This document shows, piece by piece, positions 1 to 7,519 of a stretch of 30,262 nucleotides of DNA. Below the pieces are notes generated by a model, which was not told the origin of the DNA, ran no database searches, and saw only the letters and a program-made list of their open reading frames with translations. Source of the stretch: Armatimonadetes bacterium UBA5419 (lineage in GTDB: Bacteria > Armatimonadota > UBA10988); the NCBI GenBank assembly GCA_002409445.1, contig DHNJ01000247.1:9007-39268 (forward strand). Direction: 5' to 3'. The translations under genes and the position numbers were made by a program. Position 1 is the stretch's first letter. Every line of letters starts with the position of its first letter.

Positions 1-527
<527 letters not shown>

Positions 528-614
528 CACCACTTCCCGCCCAACATCACGCCACCGTACCGTTGCTAGAGTGCCCCCAACGCCGTGCCCCGAAACGAGC
601 GCAGGCCATCTACT

Positions 615-660
615 ATCTTATGTTACCCAACCCGAATCCGCCACTGCAATGATTGTGCCA
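615..660 (-). promoter_or_regulatory. Candidate rpoD promoter: sigma-54-like -24/-12 match overlapping sigma-70-like hexamers
   Basis: This stretch of the dnaG-rpoD gap is clearly AT-richer than its surroundings. Read on the minus strand, 660-645 is TGGCAC, five bases, then TTGCA, which matches the sigma-54 consensus TGGCAC-N5-TTGC(A/T) with the correct GG-to-GC spacing. The same bases can be read as a sigma-70 promoter: TTGCAG (649-644), an 18-nt spacer and TAACAT (625-620), with TAAGAT (620-615) next to it. Either would give a leader of roughly 90-105 nt before the rpoD start. Only the bases are observed; use of either promoter is inferred. Confidence 0.4.
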
Positions 661-721
661 GCGCGGGCGGCAAGGCGCTGACCGCCCGGATTCCGGCCTG
701 CGGTCCTTACGTTGTAGAACG

Positions 722-2533
722 CTAATCCGATCTCGTCAGTTCCCGTCGCACGGCAGCAAGTTCCTGCTCCAGCGCATACACGTTACGCAAATTCGCCTCC
801 TGTCCCTCGCAATCCTCGGGGTCGAGGTCTGCGCGCTGGCGTCGCAAGTCGTCGAGGCGCGCAGCTAGGGCGTTGGCCCGCAGTTCGGTCGCCTGGCGCG
901 CGAACGCGTCCTCGGCCTCCTGTGCTTCGCGCGGGGCGCGACAGGAGAGGTCGGCCAGCAACCTCTTAGCCGCGTCGGAAAGGAGGCTGGGTAGATTGTT
1001 GATGCCCTCCTCGCCACCGGCGAGCAGCTGTTCGTAGAGCTCGCGGCTGGGGCCGGCGGCGAAGAGGTATGGGCCGAGGTCCTCGCGAGCGCGGGCCAGC
1101 AGGCTCGGATGGGCCAGCAGGTCGGCGAGGACCAGGTGCTCCAGGCGGGTCTCACGCGTCAGCCGTGCTGGTGGCGGAGCGGACGCGCCGCGCTCGTCGC
1201 CCTGGCGGCGGCGTGCGGCACGGCGGCGGTAGTCGCGGACAGCCTGTGCGAGCGAGCGCTCGAACTCCTCGCTCAGACCTGAGGTTTGGCTGGACCACCA
1301 TTCGGTGACCTGGCCCAGGACCATGGCTTGGCGCAGCGGGTCGCGCAGGTCGGCGAGGATGGGCACCACAGCCTCCTGCACCGCGGCGGCACGGGCCAGT
1401 GGGTCGTCGCCGGCCTGGCCCAACGCGGTCTGCACCCGATGGCTGATCAGGTCCGGCGCGGCGGTGACCAGCGCGTCCCACGCCGCGCGGCCCTCGGCGG
1501 CGATGTACTCGTCGGGGTCCTGGCCCGCGGGCAGGGTTAGGACGCGGCCTTCGACGCCCTCGTCGATGAATAGGACCGCGGCGCGCTCGGTCGCGCGCTG
1601 GCCCGCGGCGTCCGCGTCGTAGCAGAGGATGACCCGCTCGGTGTGACGTCGCAGCAGCCGCAGGTGGCCCGAGGTCAGCGCGGTGCCCAGCGTCGCCACG
1701 GCGGCGCGGACGCCGGCCTGATGCAGACCGATCACGTCCATGTAGCCTTCGACGATGATGGCGCCATCAGTCAGTTCGCCGACGGCGAAGGGTAGGCCGT
1801 AGAGCACGGTGCTCTTGGCGAAGATCGGTGTCTCGGCGGTGTTGAGGTACTTCGGCTCCTCCTCGGCGTTGAGCACGCGGCCGCCGAAGCCGAGGGTGCG
1901 GTCCTGGCCGTCGAGGATGGGGAACATGATGCGCCCACGGAACCGGTCGTAGTAGCCCCGGCCGTTGTCGCGGGCGCGGATCAGGCCGGCGGCCTCGGCG
2001 TCGGCGAGGGGCACCTTGGCGCGCTCGAGGTGGCGAGCCAGCGCCTCCCAGCTGGCCGGCGCCCAGCCAAGGCGGAAGGCGCGGATGGTCTCCTCCGTCA
2101 GACCGCGGCGGAAGAGGTACTCGCGGGCGCGGTCGCCGACGCTGGGGCGCCAGAGCGCGGTCTCGAACAGCCGCGTGGCCAGTCCGCAGACCTCGTACAG
2201 CCGATCTCGCTCCTCACTGCGGCGGGCGTCCCCGGGGCTGGTGATGAGGGTGCAGCCGATGCGATTGGCCAACAGCTCGGCCGCCTGGCGGAAGTCGAGC
2301 TTCTCGACCCGCATCACGAAGTCAAAGACGTCACCGCCGACGCCACACTGGCCGCGGCAGATCCAGAGGCCCTTGCCGGGATTGACGTAGAACGACGGCG
2401 TGCGCTCGTCGTGGAAGGGACAGAGCCCGCGCCATTCCGTGCCCGCCTTCTGCAGACGCATGTAACTGCCGGCCACCTCAAGCAGGTCGAGGCGGCTCCG
2501 GAGCGTGTCGCGATCGACGGGCTGCAGTGCCAA
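722..2533 (-). CDS. dnaG: DNA primase DnaG
   Basis: DnaG makes RNA primers at the replication fork and binds the replicative helicase through its C-terminal domain. Order: N-terminal zinc-binding domain (about 35-95; CPFHDERTPSF at 38-48, later cysteines C59 and C63), catalytic core from about 120 (YYDRFRGRIMFPILD at 194-208), TOPRIM motifs with E262 in VEGYMD and the D306/D308 pair in YDAD, and a helical helicase-binding region from about 440 to 603. Length (603 aa) is normal. The last zinc-ligand pair reads C-R-G-Q-C, spaced by three residues rather than the usual two. The TTG start at 2533 places MALQPVDRDTLRSRLDLLEV where family members begin; AAGGA lies about 14 nt upstream. Alternative internal starts would cut the conserved N-terminus. 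It is followed by rpoD and preceded by a strong hairpin separating it from the upstream gene. Confidence 0.96.
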   Translation of the reverse strand: MALQPVDRDTLRSRLDLLEVAGSYMRLQKAGTEWRGLCPFHDERTPSFYVNPGKGLWICRGQCGVGGDVFDFVMRVEKLDFRQAAELLANRIGCTLITSPGDARRSEERDRLYEVCGLATRLFETALWRPSVGDRAREYLFRRGLTEETIRAFRLGWAPASWEALARHLERAKVPLADAEAAGLIRARDNGRGYYDRFRGRIMFPILDGQDRTLGFGGRVLNAEEEPKYLNTAETPIFAKSTVLYGLPFAVGELTDGAIIVEGYMDVIGLHQAGVRAAVATLGTALTSGHLRLLRRHTERVILCYDADAAGQRATERAAVLFIDEGVEGRVLTLPAGQDPDEYIAAEGRAAWDALVTAAPDLISHRVQTALGQAGDDPLARAAAVQEAVVPILADLRDPLRQAMVLGQVTEWWSSQTSGLSEEFERSLAQAVRDYRRRAARRRQGDERGASAPPPARLTRETRLEHLVLADLLAHPSLLARAREDLGPYLFAAGPSRELYEQLLAGGEEGINNLPSLLSDAAKRLLADLSCRAPREAQEAEDAFARQATELRANALAARLDDLRRQRADLDPEDCEGQEANLRNVYALEQELAAVRRELTRSD

Positions 2534-2572
2534 GGCTACTCTGTTGGATCCTTACTTCTACCCAACGCCAGA

Positions 2573-2603
2573 CCACCTCCCGCCGCTCGCCGGCGAGAGG
2601 TGG
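2573..2603 (-). terminator. Strong 13-bp-stem hairpin between the Gly/Met protein gene and dnaG
   Basis: The 31 bases form a stem of 13 pairs (one G-T wobble) around a 5-nt loop (GCGAG on the minus strand). It begins 22 nt after the stop of the gene ending at 2626 and ends 39 nt before the dnaG start. No T-run follows, so it is not a textbook intrinsic terminator. In GC-rich genomes such hairpins often act as terminators, pause sites or mRNA 3'-end protectors. It would partly separate dnaG-rpoD from the upstream genes. Confidence 0.55.
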
Positions 2604-2625
2604 CTGGGGACAGAACGAGCGGTGA

Positions 2626-5289
2626 CTAGCGCGGCTGGAGGGCGAGGATCTGCATGGCCGTGATGCGGTGGTTCTGCATGGTCATGTTCAGATTGCCGAA
2701 GGGCCGCGAGAAGTCGTCCCGTGCATAGGAGAGGAACTGGACCGCCGGGTCCTGCTCCGCCACGTGCTGCGTGAAGTCGTTGTAGATCAACGGCGGGCCG
2801 TAGCGCAGGAGGACGTCGCGCAGGTTCGAGCCGAGGCCGATGCCGCGCTCGGTGCGCGCGCCACCCCAGACGGTGCCGAGGACGCCGATCTGCGTGGTGA
2901 AGCCGTCGGCATCGATGCCGAACTCGGCCCGCACATCGGGCGAAAAGCGGTAGTCCCAGCGGAACTGGGTCTCGGGGATCGCCGCGTCCACCTCGCAGTT
3001 GCCGGGGCCGGAGCGCAGGCCGAAGGCGAGGCTGAGGCCGGTCTGGCCGCTGGCGTCGATGTACATCCAGTTGAGCAACTGGGCAAGGGCCATGCGCGCG
3101 CCGGCGCTGTCACCACCGCCTGCGCCACCCATGCCGCCCATGCCACTGGGCGCGCCCAAGCCGCCGGGCCCACTACCAGGCCCAGAGCCGCCGGAACCGC
3201 CCGACCCCCCAGGACCCATCGTCGGCCCCATGGTCGGCCCGCTCATGCCGGAGCCGCCCATGCCACCCATGCCCGCCGTGGCCGAGGCCGCGCCAGACGG
3301 GTCCGCGCCAGCACAGAGCGCCTCGTTGTTGAACGGGTCGTAGCTGTAATAGAACGGCATCGGGAAGACTTGCAGGATCATGGTGCTGACGGGCACCTGG
3401 ACGGTCGTGTCCATACCCATGCCCATGCCCATGCCCATCCCACCGGGGCCGCCCATCATACCAGGCGGCATGGCGCCCATCTCACCCTGTGCCTCGGCCT
3501 GCGGTAGGCCTTGACCCATGGCGGGCGCGGGGCCGCTGGGTCCCATGCTGCCCATCTCGCCCGAGCCACCAGGCCCGCCCGGCCCACCCATGCTGCCCGA
3601 GCCGCCGCCCATACCGCCCATGCCGCCCCCGCCACCGAGGCTATCGATGAACGGGCCGAGCCGCCGGTCGAGCAGAATACCCGGTGGGCGGTTTTCGGGG
3701 AGCGGGTCCATGCCCGGGTTGACGCGGGTCAGCCGGTGCAGGGGACGCTCGACCGAGTAGGGCTGGCCGTAGGCCAGGGGACCGTAGCCGCGGTTAGCGT
3801 GGTCGATGAGCAGCGTCTGCGCGTTGTCGCCCAAGCGGAAGCCGGCCATCTGGCGCTCGACGCCGTTAGGCCGCGGCTGGATGATCATGCGGATGACCCG
3901 CCAGACCTTCGGCGCCGGATGGTCCAGGAGGAAGCCGATGTTGTTGTCGTCGTAGTAGTGGATCAGCATGTAGCGGCCGAGGTACGACTCCCAGCCGTTC
4001 GGCCAACCATAGCGGTTGATCACGTGCTCGAGGCTGTCGCCCAGGCGCACGCCGCGCACGCCACCGGCGGTCGTCGACTCGGCGCCGCCCCAGGGCTTGT
4101 TGCCGGCGACGGTGATGCCGTTGATCTGCCACGTGTAGAAGTTGATGGTGAACGAGACCCAGACGCCCGGGCTCGGTTCGTAGGTGAAGACGATGTCGCG
4201 GTTGGGCTGGCCGACGTGGAAGATCTGGTAGTAGTCGGGGTTGACCATCAACCACTCGAGGATCTGGATCTCGGCCTGCAGCCAGGAGGATTCCTGCTGG
4301 TGAATAAGGGCGTCGCGGTCGCGGCCCTCGGCGCGGGCCAGGGCGAGGCGCTCGAACGCCTCCTGGTGCTTGGCGTACAGCCCGCGGGTAAACAGCGCGA
4401 CCTCGGGGATCGGCGCGTTGAACAGGTGCCCGATCTCGCGCTGGAAGCGCTCGACGGTCTCGACGGCGACCTCGGCCACAGCGCCGCCGCTGATCAAGGC
4501 ACTGGCGACGCTGACGGGGTTGTCGGCGGAGATAGCGGCGAGGCCTCCACCGTAGGCGGCGTCACCAAAGGCGGCCGCCGAGCCGCCACTGTAGGCCGCC
4601 CCGGTCGCGGGCGCGGCGATCGCGCTCGGCGGCCGGAACGAGCCGCCACCGCCACCAGCGAGGGTCGACATGCCGGCCATCCCGGCCATTGTGTCGCCCA
4701 TCATGCCCTGGGCCTGGGCCAGATGCATCGGCACTTGCGCCGCGGCTTCCTCGCCCATCGCCTCCGCCATGAAGCCACGCACGCGCGCGGTTAGGTCGGC
4801 GTCGGACATGGGCTCACCAGCGGCCTCCAGGCCTTGGCCCATGCCCATGCTGCCACTACCGGGCCCGCCCATGCCGCTGTCCATCGGGCCGCCCATGCCG
4901 CCCATGCCGCCCGACGAGGCGGGTGCACCGGACGTGGTGGGCGTCGCGGCGGGCGAGTAGGGGCCGTAGAGGAAGTGCATCGTGCCCTCGGGGAAGGCAC
5001 CGCTGCCCACGACCAGCGGCGGCTTGGTGCCGAGGCGCATGATGATGTGGTCGGGCATGCTGTACGTGCGCCGATTGCGGCCCAACTCCTCGGGCTGCAT
5101 GGCGTCGATGCGCATGTTCCAGAGGCCGGTGATGCTCTGGGCGTGCTGGCCGAGCCGAACGCCCGCGAGCTGCCGCTCATAGAACGGGAGCCCGATCTCG
5201 CGGTTGATCTCGGCCGCCTCGGGCTGGGCCCAAAGCACGCAGGGCAGCGCCAGGGCCGCCAGTACGGTCAATGCGTGTGCTCGCTTCAT
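2626..5289 (-). CDS. Large secreted Gly/Met-rich protein with repeated GxxLG beta units, unknown function
   Basis: I do not recognise this 887-aa protein. It begins with a clear Sec signal peptide (MKRAHALTVLAALALPCVLWAQ, cleavage near residue 22). The ATG at 5289 is chosen for that; an in-frame ATG 39 nt upstream would put a basic tail before it. Three low-complexity stretches of Gly, Met, Ser and Pro occupy about 128-152, 550-626 and 672-723. Between them lie globular parts with a recurring G-[VIF]-x-L-G motif followed by a helix-like segment, often ending RYG-P: residues 43-56, 413-431, 483-503 and 817-833. Each is followed by aromatic beta-strand-like sequence, such as FTINFYTWQINGITVAG and WRVIRMIIQPRP. 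This resembles small repeated beta-alpha modules of exported proteins. Only two cysteines are obvious outside the signal peptide. It lies 22 nt upstream of the hairpin before dnaG; a link to replication is not implied. Confidence 0.85.
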   Translation of the reverse strand: MKRAHALTVLAALALPCVLWAQPEAAEINREIGLPFYERQLAGVRLGQHAQSITGLWNMRIDAMQPEELGRNRRTYSMPDHIIMRLGTKPPLVVGSGAFPEGTMHFLYGPYSPAATPTTSGAPASSGGMGGMGGPMDSGMGGPGSGSMGMGQGLEAAGEPMSDADLTARVRGFMAEAMGEEAAAQVPMHLAQAQGMMGDTMAGMAGMSTLAGGGGGSFRPPSAIAAPATGAAYSGGSAAAFGDAAYGGGLAAISADNPVSVASALISGGAVAEVAVETVERFQREIGHLFNAPIPEVALFTRGLYAKHQEAFERLALARAEGRDRDALIHQQESSWLQAEIQILEWLMVNPDYYQIFHVGQPNRDIVFTYEPSPGVWVSFTINFYTWQINGITVAGNKPWGGAESTTAGGVRGVRLGDSLEHVINRYGWPNGWESYLGRYMLIHYYDDNNIGFLLDHPAPKVWRVIRMIIQPRPNGVERQMAGFRLGDNAQTLLIDHANRGYGPLAYGQPYSVERPLHRLTRVNPGMDPLPENRPPGILLDRRLGPFIDSLGGGGGMGGMGGGSGSMGGPGGPGGSGEMGSMGPSGPAPAMGQGLPQAEAQGEMGAMPPGMMGGPGGMGMGMGMGMDTTVQVPVSTMILQVFPMPFYYSYDPFNNEALCAGADPSGAASATAGMGGMGGSGMSGPTMGPTMGPGGSGGSGGSGPGSGPGGLGAPSGMGGMGGAGGGDSAGARMALAQLLNWMYIDASGQTGLSLAFGLRSGPGNCEVDAAIPETQFRWDYRFSPDVRAEFGIDADGFTTQIGVLGTVWGGARTERGIGLGSNLRDVLLRYGPPLIYNDFTQHVAEQDPAVQFLSYARDDFSRPFGNLNMTMQNHRITAMQILALQPR

Positions 5290-5352
5290 ACGCTTGCTAC
5301 CCCGCCTCCGCCGGCAATTCGGCAACATGGCGCCGCACTCCGCGGGCCATCG

Positions 5353-5371
5353 CGAGGCTTAGACAGCCTCG
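5353..5371 (-). terminator. Short perfect hairpin downstream of the LacI gene
   Basis: CGAGGCT and AGCCTCG form a perfect 7-bp inverted repeat around the 5-nt loop TAGAC. It lies about 90 nt after the stop of the LacI-family gene ending at 5461 and upstream of the gene starting at 5289. There is no T-run. It could be a weak terminator or a structured leader of the downstream gene. Confidence 0.3.
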
Positions 5372-5408
5372 ACGCGCGCCAAGTTGCCGGAGGTCGGCCA
5401 CCTACTCG

Positions 5409-5435
5409 GACCTGTGTTCCAGGTCACGCGGTCAA
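5409..5435 (-). promoter_or_regulatory. Possible -35 element plus operator-like inverted repeat upstream of the Gly/Met protein gene
   Basis: The minus strand carries TTGACC at 5435-5430, a good -35 hexamer. Directly after it, 5425-5409 is GACCTG-N5-CAGGTC, a perfect 6+6 inverted repeat where a repressor would cover the spacer and -10 region. No convincing -10 hexamer was found. The site lies about 120 nt before the ATG at 5289 and 26 nt after the LacI stop. A repressor binding here is inference. Confidence 0.33.
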
Positions 5436-5460
5436 ATCCTGCCACGTCGCCGATGCAATG

Positions 5461-6468
5461 TCAACGACTGTCGAAACCGGCGGTGCTATGCCGCACGGCA
5501 AGCGTCAGCGGGAGGCTGCGAACCTGCGCGGGCCGGCCCGGATCGTCGAGTCGGGCCAGCAGGTAGTCGACCGCGGCCTGCGCAGCCTCCGCCAGCGGCG
5601 CCTCGGTCGCGGTCAAGGCGGGGTAGCGCTGCCAGCAGTCGGGCGTGCCCTGGCCGGCGATGACCTTGGCGTCGTCGGGCACCCGCAGCCCGGCTTCGCC
5701 GAGCGCCCACAACAGCGCAGTCGCGGCGGTGTCGGTCGCGCAGTAGTAACCGTCGGCGACCCGCGCACCGTTCCTCAGTGCGGCGGCAAAAGTCTCGTAG
5801 GCGCGGGCGTCGCCGGTGTCGAGCACGAGCGTGTCGACGGTTAGGCCGGCGGCTTCCGCGACGTTGGTGAAGGTCTGTTGCCGGGCGCTCTCGGCCGGTT
5901 CGGCGAGCGTTTGGGCGTCACTGGCGAAGATGACGCGTTGGCAGCCCTGGGCGGCAAGGTGGTCGGCGGCGAGGCGGCCCCCGGCCTCGAGATCGAACAG
6001 CACACGGTCGCCCGGTCCATCGCTATTGTTCGTCAGCCAGACCAGGGGCCGGCGGCGCGCGACGAGGACTTCAGCGACACGGGCTTGCGCCGGATCGGTG
6101 GAGGCGATGATCGCGCCGGCCAGCGGCAGGCCCGGCGCGGCGTGGTCCTCGGCGTCGTCGGCGCTGCGGCTATACCAGGTCAGCGTGGTCATCCCCCGCT
6201 CGACCAGCAGTTCGTTGAGGTGCCAGGTGAGCCGGGCGTGGTAGGCGTCGTAGTCGCCACTGGTCAGGACCGCGACCATATTAGTCTCGCCCAGTGCGAG
6301 GAGTTTGGCCGCAACGTTCGGTACATAGCCCATGCGCTGCGCTTCGGCACGGACTCGCTCGCGAGTCTTGGCGGAGACCGGATAGCTAGGGGAATCTGCG
6401 AGCGCGCGGGAGACGGAGGCGACCGACAGGCCGGTACGCCGTGCAATGTCCTTGATCGTGACTGCCAA
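5461..6468 (-). CDS. LacI/GalR-family transcriptional repressor (second of a tandem pair)
   Basis: This is a DNA-binding repressor whose effector is probably a sugar. The N-terminal helix-turn-helix (about 4-24, VTIKDIARRTGLSVASVSRAL) and hinge helix (about 45-58, GYVPNVAAKLLA) are typical, followed by a periplasmic-binding-protein-like domain to residue 335. The TTG at 6468 is used as start because it gives an N-terminus that aligns residue for residue with the neighbouring paralogue, which begins ATG GCA GTA; the reading frame stays open 51 codons further upstream but that part looks noncoding. The recognition helix begins S-V-A-S-V-S-R, the V-A...R pattern seen in GalR-type members. It lies 46 nt downstream of its paralogue, in line with a GH127-like enzyme gene, so a sugar-responsive role is plausible. 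The effector cannot be predicted. Confidence 0.9.
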   Translation of the reverse strand: MAVTIKDIARRTGLSVASVSRALADSPSYPVSAKTRERVRAEAQRMGYVPNVAAKLLALGETNMVAVLTSGDYDAYHARLTWHLNELLVERGMTTLTWYSRSADDAEDHAAPGLPLAGAIIASTDPAQARVAEVLVARRRPLVWLTNNSDGPGDRVLFDLEAGGRLAADHLAAQGCQRVIFASDAQTLAEPAESARQQTFTNVAEAAGLTVDTLVLDTGDARAYETFAAALRNGARVADGYYCATDTAATALLWALGEAGLRVPDDAKVIAGQGTPDCWQRYPALTATEAPLAEAAQAAVDYLLARLDDPGRPAQVRSLPLTLAVRHSTAGFDSR

Positions 6469-6514
6469 CGGTGATAGCGGTTCTTTCTCAGCCCCTGTAA
6501 CTGACCTCAGGCCG

Positions 6515-7501
6515 TCAGGCGGTCTCTCGGATAACGAGCTTTGGTGCCAGACGAGAGAACTGAGGCGCGGCCTCGGGGTCTTCGATGCGCGCGGCGAGCA
6601 TGGCCACGGCTTCAGACGCAACCGCGTCGAACGGATAGGCCACCGTCGTCAGCGAAGGCCAGTACAACTCACCTTCGGGCAGCCCATCAAACCCTACCAC
6701 GGCCACGTCGTCAGGCACCCGCACGCCCGCCTCGAGCAGCGCGCGGAGGAGGGCAAAGGCCAGCTCGTCATTGTGGCAGAAGAGGCCATCGGGCAGGTTG
6801 CCCGCGGCAACCCACTCGCGCGCGGCGGCACGGACCTCGGGCCCGACGATGGCCGCGGGGACCTCGAAGTCCCCGGCCTCGAGACCGGCCGCCACGACCG
6901 CGTTCTGGAACCCATTCCGGCGGGCGTCTCCGGTCGGTCTGGCCTGGGCTGGGGCAGCCATCACCAACCGGCGGCGACCGGTGCTCAGCAGATGCTGAGC
7001 GGCGAGCTCGCCACCGAGGGCCAGGTCCACCTCGACCCGGTCGGTGTTTGGCAGCGGGGTGCCGCCAACGCTGACAATTGATGCGTTGCGCTGTTGCAGC
7101 AGCTCGATGTTCTTCTGCTGCACCTCGCCGCACTCAAGCACGATCCCGCCGGCTAGGGGCAAACCCGGCAGCGTGGCCGCGCCATCGCCCGAGGGACTGC
7201 TGCAGTGGACGTTCAGTGGCGCAAGATCATTGGCGATCAAGGCTTCGCCCACATGCCAGGCGAGACTGTCGGCAAACAGGGAAGTGCCCCAGTCGGGCAA
7301 GAGGGCGACCAGGGTCGCTTGCCCTTGGACCAGCAAACGGGCCGCCTCATTGCGCACGTAGCCCAGGCGCTCCGCCTCCGCGCGCACGCGTCGCCGCGTC
7401 TCCTCGGCCACGGGGTAGGTGGGGGCTTCGCTAAGGGCGCGTGAAACAGTGGCGATCGACACTCCGGTACGCCGTGCAATGTCTTTGATCGTTACTGCCA
7501 T
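6515..7501 (-). CDS. LacI/GalR-family transcriptional repressor (first of a tandem pair)
   Basis: This 328-aa repressor has the standard layout: helix-turn-helix at about 4-24 (IKDIARRTGVSIATVSRAL), hinge helix near 46-58 (GYVRNEAARLL), then a two-lobed effector-binding domain. In the C-terminal half, VVGFDGLPEGELYWPSLTTV matches the usual family segment (GFDD...P.LT...). The ATG at 7501 has AGGA about 10 nt upstream. It follows the GH127-like gene by 18 nt on the same strand, so the two are probably co-transcribed. Its DNA-binding domain is very close to that of the next gene, including an unusual YPV insert before the second half of the domain, which suggests duplication and overlapping operator recognition. 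The effector domains are much more diverged. Confidence 0.93.
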   Translation of the reverse strand: MAVTIKDIARRTGVSIATVSRALSEAPTYPVAEETRRRVRAEAERLGYVRNEAARLLVQGQATLVALLPDWGTSLFADSLAWHVGEALIANDLAPLNVHCSSPSGDGAATLPGLPLAGGIVLECGEVQQKNIELLQQRNASIVSVGGTPLPNTDRVEVDLALGGELAAQHLLSTGRRRLVMAAPAQARPTGDARRNGFQNAVVAAGLEAGDFEVPAAIVGPEVRAAAREWVAAGNLPDGLFCHNDELAFALLRALLEAGVRVPDDVAVVGFDGLPEGELYWPSLTTVAYPFDAVASEAVAMLAARIEDPEAAPQFSRLAPKLVIRETA

Positions 7502-7519
7502 GGGGTAAGTCCTGTTCGC

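Noticed and set aside
2668..4794. Long plus-strand open frames opposite the Gly/Met protein, one with a His-Ala repeat
   Set aside because: They mirror the minus-strand Gly/Met codons (CAT/GGC read backwards) and have no recognisable domain, ribosome site or codon bias; GC-rich coding DNA often leaves open antisense frames.
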